DNA of 64,000 nt from Cytophagales bacterium WSM2-2 (GCA_015472025.1 BNHL01000001.1:1337501-1401500), one strand, 5' to 3'; shown: positions 1-9,759, counted from the stretch's first letter. Notes: generated by a model from the letters alone, not told the origin. Program-made: numbers and translations.

Positions 1-443
1 TTTTCATTAACAACCAGGGCCTGAGTAGGCTCGACAACATTAAGAGAAGGATCAAACAAAGTACAATAGACCTCCATTCTCCGAGCATCGAGCATTGGGC
101 ATAAAAATGAATCGCTATTGCTATTCTTTTTTACCTGGTATGCCAGAAGGTAAAGTGTGTTTACCGATATCAAGGGAATATTCAATGCATAACAAATCCC
201 TTTGGCTGTAGCTACGCCTATTCTCAATCCTGTATAAGATCCCGGGCCGGAAGCAACGACTACTCCGCTCAGTTCTTTTTTTTCCGTTTTGCTATCGCTG
301 AAAAGTTTGTCAATGAGAACTGCAAGCAGAGAAGCTGTTGACTGAACAGTGACACTTTCCTCCATTGACAGGAGCGTTCCGTCACGATGAAGTGCACAAG
401 AAAATGAATGTGTTGATGTCTCAATGCTGAGAAGAAGGGCCAT
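1..443 (-). CDS. tsaB: TsaB, tRNA threonylcarbamoyladenosine biosynthesis protein (partial, 3' end outside window)
   Basis: TsaB is the scaffold partner of TsaD (with TsaE) in forming t6A37 on ANN-decoding tRNAs in the cytoplasm. The reading frame opens with an ATG at 443-441 as MALLLSIETSTHSFS and contains the family motif SGPGSYTGLRIG around residues 65-76, typical of the ASKHA-fold TsaB/YeaZ family. About 147 residues are visible and the C-terminal part runs off the left edge. The start lies directly against the stop codon of the S41 protease gene, so the two are almost surely cotranscribed. A YciO/Sua5-type gene that could supply the threonylcarbamoyl-AMP donor lies at 14460. Confidence 0.9.
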   Translation of the reverse strand, partial: MALLLSIETSTHSFSCALHRDGTLLSMEESVTVQSTASLLAVLIDKLFSDSKTEKKELSGVVVASGPGSYTGLRIGVATAKGICYALNIPLISVNTLYLLAYQVKKNSNSDSFLCPMLDARRMEVYCTLFDPSLNVVEPTQALVVNE

Positions 444-2096
444 TTAGCGTGGTGACAATAGCTGCTTGTAGCGCTCCTGATCGTTCAGTAATTTTTTTGC
501 CGCAAGAATTTCAGCGTCACGATCGAGACTAACGTCCACCTGGCCTTTGGTAAGCAAAGAATGGAATCCGATCTCCTCCTCCAAGACTTTTGCAATTTCT
601 GTTTTAAACCGAATCAAGTCATTACTGCGAGCTTGTGTGATTTTATTTTTTAAATCGGTAAGTGATGGTTGTAATTGATCGTAGTATTTTTCATTCTTAG
701 CAGAAGCAACCAATGTCTCCATCTTACGCTCTAGCTCCGGAGTGAAATTGAATTTCTGTGACTTAGCCCATTCTACAAATTTATCGTACTCGGCATCAGT
801 CAGGCGAAAGTTTCGCATGGACTGAGGAGTTGAGTTGTGCTCCCCGCAATACTTGCTTGCATATTCAAAAATCAATCCTGAGGCGGCAAGTTCAACGGTA
901 ACTGAAGCAACTTCATCCTGGCCTACGACAACATCCGGATCGAGACCGGCACCATCATAAACTTTGCGGCCTGCCTTGGTCTTGAATTCACGCTTTAATG
1001 AATCGGGGAATTTTGTCACCGTTCCATCAGTATGACGATGTGCATAATCCAATGCTTGAATACAGCGACCGCTCGGGATATAATACTTCGCTGTAGTGAT
1101 TTTCAATTGTGCATCATACGCCAGTTGACGGGTTGTTTGCACTAAACCTTTTCCAAATGTACGCTGACCTACCAATAACGCACGGTCGTAGTCTTGAAGT
1201 GAGCCGGCAACTATCTCCGATGCTGAGGCCGAACTTCCGCTGGTTAAAATCGCAATCGGAATTTCAAGGTCAGTCGGATTGTTTAATGTAGTATAGGTCT
1301 TGTTAGATTCTTGCGCTTTTCCTCGTGTAGAAACGACTTCTTTTGACTTCGGAATAAAAATGTTCACAATATTCACAGCCTCGTACAGCGATCCGCCGGG
1401 ATTGTCGCGCAAATCAAGAATTAGTTTGGTAGCTCCTTGAGATTTTAACTTCGAAACCGCATCGGCTACTTCACGACCTGCGCCTGGCGTGAACTCGTCC
1501 AGCTTGATATAACCAACATTGGTGTCAATCAATCCCTGGTAAGTAACATTACTGATCTTGATCTTTTCACGGACTAACTTAAACTTCATTGTACCTGTCT
1601 GACCATACCTTCTGACTTCCACTTCGACATCCGTCTGAGGCACACCTTTAAGCAGTGAGCTCGATTCGCCTGTAGGTTTCCCTTCAACATTCTTCCCATT
1701 GATAGTGATCAATTCATCGCCTACACGAATGCCTGCGCGGTTGGCGGGGAATCCTACATAAGGAAATGTCACAACGGTCTTGTGGTTGACGTGTCCAACC
1801 AATGCCCCGATGCCTGCGTACTCACCTGTTGTCTGAATACTGAAGGCCTCCATATCCTCTTTCGGGATATAGTCCGTGTAAGGATCTAATTGTTGAAACA
1901 TCCCGTTGATGCCGGTGTCAATCAGTTTTTTTGGATCAACTTCATCAACGTAATTGGCGTTGACTTCTTTGACAAGAGTGGCAAAAATGTCAAGGCTTTT
2001 GGCGATATCGAAATAACGATCGGTGGGAACTGTAAACGCCACCAACGTCAATGTGAAGCAACTTAAAATCACAACTCTCAATTTCTTTCCCTTCAT
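444..2096 (-). CDS. S41 family C-terminal processing peptidase (CtpA/Prc-like)
   Basis: A 550-residue periplasmic serine protease. It has an N-terminal signal or anchor segment (residues 6-24), an N-terminal helical part, a PDZ domain at about 90-175 and the S41 catalytic domain at about 180-380. The catalytic Ser/Lys pair is visible as Ser291 in the SASASE motif and Lys316 in TFGKG, exactly 25 residues apart as in E. coli Prc. The C-terminal 150 residues are helical and charged. The family trims C-termini of envelope proteins; the substrate here is unknown. Its ATG overlaps the rnpA stop by four bases (ATGA) and tsaB follows without a gap, giving an operon rpmH-rnpA-ctp-tsaB. Confidence 0.92.
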   Translation of the reverse strand: MKGKKLRVVILSCFTLTLVAFTVPTDRYFDIAKSLDIFATLVKEVNANYVDEVDPKKLIDTGINGMFQQLDPYTDYIPKEDMEAFSIQTTGEYAGIGALVGHVNHKTVVTFPYVGFPANRAGIRVGDELITINGKNVEGKPTGESSSLLKGVPQTDVEVEVRRYGQTGTMKFKLVREKIKISNVTYQGLIDTNVGYIKLDEFTPGAGREVADAVSKLKSQGATKLILDLRDNPGGSLYEAVNIVNIFIPKSKEVVSTRGKAQESNKTYTTLNNPTDLEIPIAILTSGSSASASEIVAGSLQDYDRALLVGQRTFGKGLVQTTRQLAYDAQLKITTAKYYIPSGRCIQALDYAHRHTDGTVTKFPDSLKREFKTKAGRKVYDGAGLDPDVVVGQDEVASVTVELAASGLIFEYASKYCGEHNSTPQSMRNFRLTDAEYDKFVEWAKSQKFNFTPELERKMETLVASAKNEKYYDQLQPSLTDLKNKITQARSNDLIRFKTEIAKVLEEEIGFHSLLTKGQVDVSLDRDAEILAAKKLLNDQERYKQLLSPR

Positions 2097-2455
2097 AGCG
2101 ATTTCTTTTCGGTGATTTTGTTGAACGATAAGGCGATCTTTTGATGGATAATTGCTGAAGGCAACACTTCCTTAGCAGAGTAAATATACGCAATCAGGAA
2201 TTTTTTGTCTGATTGAAAAGCTGATTTGTTGAGCCTATAGCCTTCCCGAAACCGCCTTTTAAGCTTGTTTCGGTCGATTGCACGCTTGAAATTTGATTTG
2301 GGAACGGTGATCAGGACCTGGTTTTCAAGTGCATCCACCACCAGAAATACAACTTTGAAGGGGTATAAATAAAAAGAGGAACCCTTGTCGAAGAGTTCCT
2401 GGATTAATTTTTTACTCGAAAGCCGTTCTGATTTTTTTAACGAAAACATGGTCAT
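2093..2455 (-). CDS. rnpA: Ribonuclease P protein component
   Basis: The 120-residue basic protein cofactor of RNase P, which assists the RNA subunit in removing 5' leaders from pre-tRNAs. The RNR signature is seen as KRAIDRNKLKRRFRE near residues 57-71, and the N-terminal FSLKKSERLSSKK is typical. A second ATG two codons in (MFSLKK) is an equally good start. It lies 43 bases downstream of rpmH, the usual rpmH-rnpA arrangement, but is followed here by an S41 protease and tsaB rather than yidD/yidC. Confidence 0.96.
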   Translation of the reverse strand: MTMFSLKKSERLSSKKLIQELFDKGSSFYLYPFKVVFLVVDALENQVLITVPKSNFKRAIDRNKLKRRFREGYRLNKSAFQSDKKFLIAYIYSAKEVLPSAIIHQKIALSFNKITEKKSL

Positions 2456-2498
2456 CCATCAGGATTTAGTACAAATCCGGATGGAATGTACTCAGATT

Positions 2499-2660
2499 TT
2501 ATTTGCTCTTCGAAGTGCCTTCGTCGGAGACAGTCAGTTTCTTACGGCCTTTTTTCCTGCGGCTTGCCAATACTCTGCGGCCATTGGCTGTTGCCATACG
2601 CTCACGGAATCCGTGCTTGTTCTTTCTTTTCTTGCGCGAAGGTTGAAATGTACGTTTCAT
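2499..2660 (-). CDS. rpmH: 50S ribosomal protein L34
   Basis: A 53-residue very basic protein that starts [12 protein letters not shown] and contains [20 protein letters not shown], an unmistakable bL34. The C-terminus is a short extension with SDEGTSKSK before the TAA. bL34 binds 23S rRNA in the large subunit. It is the first gene of the rpmH-rnpA-ctp-tsaB run. A promoter candidate lies about 35 bases upstream (see 2695-2725). Confidence 0.96.
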   Translation of the reverse strand: MKRTFQPSRKKRKNKHGFRERMATANGRRVLASRRKKGRKKLTVSDEGTSKSK

Positions 2661-2694
2661 ATTTTTATAGAGCTATTTCTTTCCAAAAGGGGTG

Positions 2695-2725
2695 CAAAGA
2701 TGGGGAGGATTTACCGGATTTACAA
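2695..2725 (-). promoter_or_regulatory. Candidate Bacteroidota-type promoter of rpmH
   Basis: On the minus strand a TTG (2723-2725) is followed after 20 bases by CATCTTTG (2695-2702), a 7/8 match to the TAnnTTTG minus-7 element of Bacteroidota housekeeping promoters. The element ends about 34 bases before the rpmH ATG. This is inferred from consensus only. Confidence 0.35.
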
Positions 2726-2743
2726 CTCTAAAAGCAAAAGTAA

Positions 2744-2767
2744 GCCTCCGGACGAGAATCCGGAGGC
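2744..2767 (-). terminator. Rho-independent terminator of the M16 protease gene
   Basis: A perfect 9-bp stem (GCCTCCGGA with TCCGGAGGC) around a 6-base loop. On the minus strand it is followed by a T-rich tract (TTACTTTTGCTTTT). It lies 27 bases past the stop of the M16 gene and insulates it from the rpmH promoter. Confidence 0.8.
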
Positions 2768-2793
2768 ATTAGAGTTTAGCTCAACTTTAAAGA

Positions 2794-5580
2794 TTACTTT
2801 TTGTCGGCAGCCGCTTTGGCTTTAGCCTTAGCAAAATCGCCTGCTTTTACAATATTGATCATTTCAAGTTTCAGGTATTTTTTCACGGCTGCATTTACCT
2901 GTTCAACAGTCAAATCCATTACCTTTTTCTCGTAAGCTTCATCCCAGGCAAGGGTGCGATTGGTGAACAAATAATTATTCAGCGTTCCTGCAAGGCCGCC
3001 ATCCTGGGCACGTGCTACTGTACGCTGTTGCGACCAGCCAGATTTAGCTGCAGCCAATTCCTCCGCAGTGAAACCAGTAGTTACTACTTTGTTGATTTCA
3101 TCTTTGAATGCAGCTTCCAATTTCTCCACATTCTCTGGAGCATAAATTGCGAATGCCTGGAAGGTACCGACAGGGTCAAGGGCACCGGCACTGAAGCTAG
3201 AGCCTACACCGTAGCTCAAGCCTTCTTTCTGACGAATGCGTGTAGCAAGACGCGAGTTCAAAAAGCCTCCGCCAAGCATAAAATTAGCCATGACCATTCC
3301 GGGGTAATCAGGGTTGTCATCACGGAATTCGAAATTGTAGAGTGCGATAAAAAAGGCATTGGCCTTGTCAGGCGTCTCAATTGACTCATTTATTGTTTGC
3401 ACCTGTGCTGCTTTGTTGACGAGGCGCATAAAAGACTTTGTGCTTTTCCAGTTTCCAAACAAGTCACTTGCCAAGGTCTTAATTTCATTGGCATCAAAAT
3501 CACCCACGACAGACATCGTAGCGTTGCTAGCTCCGTAAAACTCCTGGTAGAATTTTTTTACTTCTTCCAATGTCACTGCTTTTGTATCGGCAACATCTTC
3601 ATCAAATGTTGAGGCATACCTAGGATCACTCTTCGGAAAAGGTGCCACGTGTCGTAGAATTTTGTTGAATGCCACTGACTGAGGTTCACTGCGTTGAGAT
3701 TCTATTCCTGCCAGGTTTTCTGTCCTGGCTTTTTCAAATTCGTCTGAAGGGAATGATGGCTCCTTCAACACTTCTGCCACCAGTTTTAACGCCTCGCCAA
3801 GGTTCGGTCGGATAGTCGTGACATTCACGATCACCTGGGTAGCTCCACCGAAAATAGTCACGTTGGCCTTCAGCCTGTCGAACTCATCTTTAATCTGCTG
3901 GCGCGTGTGCTTTGAAGTTCCTTTGTTCAAAAGGCTTGCCGCATACTCTGCTGCAGTGCCTCTGTTTTGCAACGATCCTTCATCGCCAAAACGGAAAGTC
4001 ATTCGGGCCTCTACTGATTCTCCGCGAGTTTTTTTAGATAGCATTGCCAGCTTCATCCCATTAGAGAAACTAGAGCGAACTGTACGCGATTCTATATTTG
4101 TTGGAGACGGATCAAAAGCTTCACCTTGAGCTACAGCCTGATTGCCTTTGTAATCCTTCACGAGCGCATCTACATCCGGAATGGCTGGAATTTCAGAACG
4201 ATCGGGTTTATCGGTTGGAATGAAAATTCCCGTAGTACGGTTGTCGGGTTTCAAATAAGTTTTGGCAACGCGTAATACATCATCAACTGTTACTTCTTTG
4301 ATGCGATCGCGATTGATGAATACCAACCTCCAGTCGCCCATGCCCACGTAAGTGCTCAACTGAAGCGCCACACTTTGTGATGAATTGAACGACAACTCGA
4401 TCTGCTTGATGATTTCATTCTTGGCGCGATCCACTTCTTCTTTGGTAGGGGCTGTTGCTGCAAATTCATCCAACGTTTTAAGCATTGCTTTTTTGGCATC
4501 GTCCAGTGATTTTTCTTTTAATATCTCTGCATAGCTGAAAAGCAGTGTTGGCTCTTTAAATGAATAAGTGTAAGCGCTTACTGAGCTGGCCAATTTTGAT
4601 TCTACCAGATTTTTGTAGAGACGTCCGGAAGGATTGCTTCCCAACAAACGGGCCATAACTTGCACTGCTGCGAAATCCTTGTGTGAACTGGCGGGTACGT
4701 GATAGGCGGCCATTGCCACCTGCACATCTCCGACACGCTTAAGTGTAACGGTGCGTTCTCCATCTTGTGTTGGATCAAGAGTATAGGTTTTTTCAATTTC
4801 ACGCGCAGGCCGAGGAGTTGTTCCGAAATATTGATTGACCATGTCAAGCGTTTTCGCTTCATCAATTTTTCCGGCTACTACTAACACTGCGTTATCAGGT
4901 TGATAATTTTTCCTGTAGAAAGCCTGAAGCCTGTCGATCGGCACATTCTCCAAATCGGCCTTCGAGCCAATGGTTGACTTACCATAGTTGTGCCAGAGAT
5001 AAGCGGTAGAAGTCACGCGCTCTTCCAGTACTCCCGAAGGATCATTTTCTCCAGATTCAAACTCATTTCTTACCACCGTCATTTCGCTATCGAGATCTTT
5101 TTTGGCAATGAATGAATTCACCATGCGATCACTCTCTAAATCAAGAGCCCATTTCAGGTTTTCTTCTGTGGCATTGAATGTTTCAAAATAATTGGTGCGA
5201 TCCACCCATGTGGTTCCATTGGGGCTGGCGCCATGGGCAGTCAGTTCTTGCGGTATGTTGGGATGCTTGGGAGTTCCTTTGAACACTAAGTGCTCCAGAA
5301 GGTGAGCCATCCCTGTTTCGCCATAATTCTCATTTTTCGAACCGACCATGTACGTGATGTTCACGGTGATGGTCTGCTTGGACATGTCAGGGAAAAGCAA
5401 AACCCGAAGACCATTGGCCAGGCGATACTCAGTAATGCCTTCCACGGTTGTCACTTTTTGCGGAGCTGCTAAGGCTACTTTAGCGTCCGTCTTTTTTTGA
5501 TCGACTTCACCTTTCTTTTGTGCTAAAGAAAAGTTGAAGACCAGCAGCAAAGTCGCTGCCAGTGCAATATGTTTTCTCAT
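2794..5580 (-). CDS. M16 family zinc metallopeptidase, two-domain (pitrilysin/insulinase type)
   Basis: Start chosen at 5580 because MRKHIALAATLLLVFNFSLAQ there is a clean signal peptide; a longer frame reaches 5622 but would bury it. The 928-residue product has two M16 halves. The first carries the inverted zinc motif HLLEH (His93, Glu96, His97); the second half (from about residue 510) lacks HxxEH and keeps the R/Y-type substrate-site region (LATRIRQKEGLSYGVGS near 790), the usual active/inactive arrangement in long M16 proteins. Likely a periplasmic peptide-degrading protease. It stands alone, diverging from the ABC ATPase gene at 5686, with its own terminator. Confidence 0.93.
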   Translation of the reverse strand: MRKHIALAATLLLVFNFSLAQKKGEVDQKKTDAKVALAAPQKVTTVEGITEYRLANGLRVLLFPDMSKQTITVNITYMVGSKNENYGETGMAHLLEHLVFKGTPKHPNIPQELTAHGASPNGTTWVDRTNYFETFNATEENLKWALDLESDRMVNSFIAKKDLDSEMTVVRNEFESGENDPSGVLEERVTSTAYLWHNYGKSTIGSKADLENVPIDRLQAFYRKNYQPDNAVLVVAGKIDEAKTLDMVNQYFGTTPRPAREIEKTYTLDPTQDGERTVTLKRVGDVQVAMAAYHVPASSHKDFAAVQVMARLLGSNPSGRLYKNLVESKLASSVSAYTYSFKEPTLLFSYAEILKEKSLDDAKKAMLKTLDEFAATAPTKEEVDRAKNEIIKQIELSFNSSQSVALQLSTYVGMGDWRLVFINRDRIKEVTVDDVLRVAKTYLKPDNRTTGIFIPTDKPDRSEIPAIPDVDALVKDYKGNQAVAQGEAFDPSPTNIESRTVRSSFSNGMKLAMLSKKTRGESVEARMTFRFGDEGSLQNRGTAAEYAASLLNKGTSKHTRQQIKDEFDRLKANVTIFGGATQVIVNVTTIRPNLGEALKLVAEVLKEPSFPSDEFEKARTENLAGIESQRSEPQSVAFNKILRHVAPFPKSDPRYASTFDEDVADTKAVTLEEVKKFYQEFYGASNATMSVVGDFDANEIKTLASDLFGNWKSTKSFMRLVNKAAQVQTINESIETPDKANAFFIALYNFEFRDDNPDYPGMVMANFMLGGGFLNSRLATRIRQKEGLSYGVGSSFSAGALDPVGTFQAFAIYAPENVEKLEAAFKDEINKVVTTGFTAEELAAAKSGWSQQRTVARAQDGGLAGTLNNYLFTNRTLAWDEAYEKKVMDLTVEQVNAAVKKYLKLEMINIVKAGDFAKAKAKAAADKK

Positions 5581-5662
5581 ACGTAATTTGTTAGTTTGAC
5601 TAAGGTTTGATCTATCAGACAATGTTACTCATATTTTGAACAAATTGCCGGCGTGAATCAGC

Positions 5663-5670
5663 TAGTTTTG
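5663..5670 (+). promoter_or_regulatory. Candidate minus-7 element for the ABC ATPase gene
   Basis: TAGTTTTG is an exact match to TAnnTTTG, 15 bases before the ATG at 5686. No well-spaced minus-33 TTTG is visible (the nearest TTG triplets give spacings of 15 and 24), so this is only a candidate. Confidence 0.3.
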
Positions 5671-5685
5671 CATTAATTTTTCCTC

Positions 5686-6648
5686 ATGGCTCCCGGTTCG
5701 AATTCTATTCCTTTGCATACAAAAAATTTGTCGGTTGGATATCGCTCAGCGGGTGCAACCAATGTTCTCTTCGAGGGGATAAACCTTTCGCTGGAAAATG
5801 GTAAAATGACTTGCTTTATGGGGCCTAACGGAATTGGCAAGTCGACCATGATCCGCACATTGGCAGGCCTGCAAAAACCGTTATCCGGAGAGATCTCAAA
5901 ACTTGATGAAAAGAAAATCGCCTTAGTGCTCACTGACAAGATCAGTGCGCCTCATATGACAGTGAGCGAGTTGATCAGTTACGGACGGTATCCGCATTTG
6001 AATTGGAATATTGCGTTCACTTCTGAAGATCACAATGTAGTAGCTCAATCCATTGCAGAAGTACACATTGAATCATTGGTCGACAAAAAGCTGAACGAGC
6101 TGAGTGATGGACAGCTTCAGTTGGTGATGATCGCTCGTGCACTTGCCCAGGAAACTCCTGTTTTACTACTTGATGAACCCACCGCACATCTGGATTTGAA
6201 CAACCGTGTTGAAATCATGAAGCTATTAGTCGGGCTGGCCCGGAAAAAAAATAAAGCTGTCGTTGTGGCTACACACGAACTTGACTTAGCGCTTCAAATG
6301 GCCGACAACATTTGGCTTGCGACACCAGATAAAAAAATCAAAACCGGAATTCCTGAAGACCTCGTGTTGGATGGTTCCTTCGATGAAATATTCCGATTCA
6401 AAGGGTTTGATTTGAAGACCGGAAAAGTTCAGCATCATTCTTTCCGGAAGGAGACCGTTTGCCTGAAGGGAGATGGCTATGAATTTCTATGGACAAAAAA
6501 TGCCCTTGAGCGCGAAGGATTTTCAGTAGCTGAAACCGGAAATATTTCAGTATCGATAGACAATGAGAACTCTCCTCTTTCCTGGAAAACCGAAAGTCAA
6601 TCTTTTAGTAATATCAACGGATTACTGGAATTCTTGAAGAAGGCGTGA
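5686..6648 (+). CDS. ABC transporter ATP-binding protein, iron-siderophore/heme/cobalamin (FecE/HmuV/BtuD) type
   Basis: A 320-residue cytoplasmic ATPase. Walker A GPNGIGKST (46-54), a signature motif altered to LSDGQ (139-143), Walker B VLLLDEP (159-165) and the switch His in ATHELD (197) are all present. Order and spacing resemble FecE/HmuV-type importers of iron complexes or cobalamin. The last 100 residues are an extra domain not found in short FecE proteins. No permease or binding protein is adjacent: the next gene is a convergent amino-acid permease. It therefore acts with subunits encoded elsewhere, and the substrate is uncertain. Confidence 0.85.
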   Translation: MAPGSNSIPLHTKNLSVGYRSAGATNVLFEGINLSLENGKMTCFMGPNGIGKSTMIRTLAGLQKPLSGEISKLDEKKIALVLTDKISAPHMTVSELISYGRYPHLNWNIAFTSEDHNVVAQSIAEVHIESLVDKKLNELSDGQLQLVMIARALAQETPVLLLDEPTAHLDLNNRVEIMKLLVGLARKKNKAVVVATHELDLALQMADNIWLATPDKKIKTGIPEDLVLDGSFDEIFRFKGFDLKTGKVQHHSFRKETVCLKGDGYEFLWTKNALEREGFSVAETGNISVSIDNENSPLSWKTESQSFSNINGLLEFLKKA

Positions 6649-8058
6649 TCACTCCTCCACCGTTTTTTCTTTCATCGCGAAATAATAAATCGGAATTCCA
6701 ATCAATGTGATGATCAAGCCAGGCCATGTGTAAGTCGGCTTGAAGAAAATAAGCAGCAGGCAAAATGTGGTACCCATCAGAATGTAAATCAATGGGAGTA
6801 TCGGGTAGCCAAATGCTTTATACGGTCTGTGTGCATTAGGTCTTTGCTTACGCAGGATGAAAATTCCCGCGATTGTTAGCATATAAAACAAAACAACTAC
6901 GAACGAGATCATGTCCAGAAGGTCTCCATATTTGCCGCTTAGGCACCAAACTGAGGCGAGTATGCATTGAATCCACAGGGCGCTTTGGGGAACTGAAAAA
7001 CGATTGAGTTCCCCCACTTTTTTGAAAAAAACTTTGTCCTTGGCCATGGTGTAGTAAACCCGTGCACCTGCCAGAATCAATCCGTTATTGCAACCGAACG
7101 TAGCGATCATGATCATAATGGCGATGACTATAGTACCACCATTTCCAAAAATCACATTTGCAGCAGCTACACCGACACGATCTTTTTCTGCGAATGCAAT
7201 GTCATGCAACGGCAGTACTGACAAATACATCATGTTGGCCGAGACATATATAATGGTGACAATTAATGTTCCGAGGAACAAGCCAAGTCCGATGTTGCGT
7301 TGAGGGTTTTTCATTTCACCAGCGATGAACGTTATACTATTCCATGCATCACTGCTGAAAATAGAACCGACCATCGCTGAGGCAATGGCTCCCAGTCCGA
7401 GGATAAAAGTATAGTCAAGGATACTTCCGTTTGTTTTATCGATGCCGTGAATATTCCATGCATCAGTCCAGTTGGCATTCCATACTTCGCTCTTCATCAT
7501 TATGAACCCAAATACGATGAGGCCAAACAAGCTAGCCAATTTTACCACGGTCAAAAACGTCTGAATCATTTTTCCCCCCTGCACTCCACGTGTATTTATG
7601 TACGTGAGCAGAATGATTGTGAAGATCGATATCAATTGAGCCGATGTGATTTGTACAAAACTCAAGTCGATCAAAACCAAATCTTCGCTTGCCCAGGGAA
7701 CGATGTAAGCCATAAACTTGGCGAACGCCACACCGACAGCTGCTATGGTGCCAGTCTGAATTACTGCGAAGTAACTCCAGCCATACAAAAATGCAATGAG
7801 TGGATTGTAAGCTTCCTTCAAATAAACATATTGCCCTCCCGCTTTTGGAAACATCCCGCTGAGTTCACCGTAGCTTACGGCCGCGGTGATTGTCATAAAA
7901 CCAGTGATGACCCAGACACCGATGAGCCAGCCGGAGCTGCCTACGTTGCGTAAAATATCCGCACCTACGATGAAGATTCCGGAACCGATCATTGAGCCAG
8001 CTACAAGCATCGTGCCGTCCCATAATCCTAAAACAGGTTTGAATTCTTTTTCACTCAT
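6649..8058 (-). CDS. APC superfamily amino acid permease
   Basis: A 469-residue integral membrane protein with about 12 hydrophobic segments. The first helix carries the glycine-rich unwound motif GSMIGSGIF (residues 17-25) that binds the amino-acid backbone in APC (LAT/AdiC-like) transporters, and the following AAVSYGELSGMFPKAGGQYVYL block is diagnostic of the family. It is a predicted inner-membrane amino acid transporter with unknown substrate. The gene is single, convergent and directly abutting the ABC ATPase gene. Confidence 0.9.
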   Translation of the reverse strand: MSEKEFKPVLGLWDGTMLVAGSMIGSGIFIVGADILRNVGSSGWLIGVWVITGFMTITAAVSYGELSGMFPKAGGQYVYLKEAYNPLIAFLYGWSYFAVIQTGTIAAVGVAFAKFMAYIVPWASEDLVLIDLSFVQITSAQLISIFTIILLTYINTRGVQGGKMIQTFLTVVKLASLFGLIVFGFIMMKSEVWNANWTDAWNIHGIDKTNGSILDYTFILGLGAIASAMVGSIFSSDAWNSITFIAGEMKNPQRNIGLGLFLGTLIVTIIYVSANMMYLSVLPLHDIAFAEKDRVGVAAANVIFGNGGTIVIAIMIMIATFGCNNGLILAGARVYYTMAKDKVFFKKVGELNRFSVPQSALWIQCILASVWCLSGKYGDLLDMISFVVVLFYMLTIAGIFILRKQRPNAHRPYKAFGYPILPLIYILMGTTFCLLLIFFKPTYTWPGLIITLIGIPIYYFAMKEKTVEE

Positions 8059-8146
8059 GACGGAAAGATAAGAGCAAGTTCCATATCAAAAAATACCGCA
8101 CGTAATTTTTATATTTATGAGCCTGCAACAAACTCTAAATGGTGTT

Positions 8147-9703
8147 ATGAAAAAAATCTTTCTGTTTCTGTCTCTGGTTCTTTTGTTCTCCTGTAAGAAG
8201 AAGAATAACGCGATTATCACAAATGCTGCTGACGAATATCCCGCTCCTTATTTTGAAGATGATGAGAGAGCGCAAAAGGTAATTAAATACAAGTCAATCG
8301 TTGATTCTATTTTTAGAAAATCGGCGCGGGTTAATCACAATCCAGCTATTGCGTACGGAATCGTTGTCGATAATAAACTCGTTTATTCCAATGCTACCGG
8401 TTATACCAACATCGAGAAAAAAATTGTTGCGGACAGCAAGTCGCGGTTTCGGATTGCCTCGATGACCAAGAGTTTCACAGCTATGGCCATTCTGCGATTG
8501 CGTGATGAAGGTAAGTTACAATTGTCTGACCCTGCAGCCGATTACATTCCGGAAATGAGTTCATTGAAATATCCAACCAGTGACGGAAGCGCAATTACTA
8601 TTTTCAACCTGCTCACCATGTCAGCCGGGTTTCCGGAAGACAATCCGTGGGGTGACCGGCAGCTTTCCGATACAGACGATGAATTAATTGACCTCGTTAA
8701 GAAAGGTATTTCATTCTCAACGACACCGGGTTTGCAATTCGAATACAGCAATCTTGGCTATGCCTTGCTCGGAAAAATTATTTCCAATGTTTCCGGTCTA
8801 CACTACCAGGATTACATTATCACCAAAATTCTACGGCCATTAGGAATGACTGATTGTGAATTTGAGTTTGAAAAAATTCCACAGGAAAAATTAGCACTTG
8901 GTTATCGTTGGGAGGAAAACCAATGGAAACCCGAAGCGTTGCTAAAAGACGGATCGTATGCTTCCATGGGTGGGATGATTTGCACTATAGATGATTTTGC
9001 GAAATACATGAGTTTTTTGCTTACTGCCTGGCCTGCACATAATGGTAAAGACGAAGGACCGGTAAAAAGAAATTCTGTCCGTGAAATGCAGCAGCCTTGG
9101 AAATTCCGCGGTCTGTTCTCCAATTCCAAAAATAGAAACGGAGAGGTGTGCCCACGCACTTCGAGTTATGGCTTCGGTCTCGGCTGGCGACAGGACTGCA
9201 AAGGAATGGTGGCTGTGTCTCATAGTGGTGGACTGCCCGGATTCGGCAGTATTCATATTTTAATGCCCGATCATGGTGTAGGAATAGTGGCATTTAGCAA
9301 TCTCACTTACGCTAATATGGGCGCCCCTGCCGCACAGGCATTGGATACGCTAATGCAATTGGCTGAATTGAAAAAAAGAGTTTTACCCGTGGCCCCAACA
9401 TTGACAAAAATCCAGGATCAGATTATAAAAATTATTCCCGGATGGGGTGAAGAATCTGACGGAATGTTTGCCGAGAACTTTTACCCCGACATCTCAAAAG
9501 ACCTCCGAAGAAAACAATTGAATGACCAATTGAATAAAATCGGAAGAGTAATAACCGTTGAAAAAATCAAACCCGAAAACTTGCTGCGCGGTACTTTTGA
9601 CATCGTTGGCGAAAAAGGAACGATCGAAGTCTCTTTCACTCTTACTCCGGACGTTGATCATAAGGTGCAGTATCTCAATTTCCAATTGAAAGGAAAGAAG
9701 TAA
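8147..9703 (+). CDS. Serine hydrolase, class C beta-lactamase/PBP4* family, lipoprotein
   Basis: The start at 8147 is preferred over the ATG at 8117 because MKKIFLFLSLVLLFSC is a lipoprotein signal with the lipid-acceptor Cys at 16; 518 residues result. The catalytic triad motifs of the family are visible: SxxK as SMTK (Ser105, Lys108), YxN as YSN (200-202) and HxG as HSGG near 363. Such proteins are D-aminopeptidases, esterases or peptidoglycan hydrolases more often than beta-lactamases. The C-terminal 110 residues form an extra domain. It is monocistronic and convergent with the TPR gene. Confidence 0.88.
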   Translation: MKKIFLFLSLVLLFSCKKKNNAIITNAADEYPAPYFEDDERAQKVIKYKSIVDSIFRKSARVNHNPAIAYGIVVDNKLVYSNATGYTNIEKKIVADSKSRFRIASMTKSFTAMAILRLRDEGKLQLSDPAADYIPEMSSLKYPTSDGSAITIFNLLTMSAGFPEDNPWGDRQLSDTDDELIDLVKKGISFSTTPGLQFEYSNLGYALLGKIISNVSGLHYQDYIITKILRPLGMTDCEFEFEKIPQEKLALGYRWEENQWKPEALLKDGSYASMGGMICTIDDFAKYMSFLLTAWPAHNGKDEGPVKRNSVREMQQPWKFRGLFSNSKNRNGEVCPRTSSYGFGLGWRQDCKGMVAVSHSGGLPGFGSIHILMPDHGVGIVAFSNLTYANMGAPAAQALDTLMQLAELKKRVLPVAPTLTKIQDQIIKIIPGWGEESDGMFAENFYPDISKDLRRKQLNDQLNKIGRVITVEKIKPENLLRGTFDIVGEKGTIEVSFTLTPDVDHKVQYLNFQLKGKK

Positions 9704-9759
9704 AACAGGCAATATCTTCTCTACCTGATATGTCAAACTGGTAGGGAAGCCCTAGCCTC

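Noticed and set aside
2385..2825. Plus-strand frames antisense to rnpA/rpmH
   Set aside because: They are mirror frames of two well-supported conserved genes.
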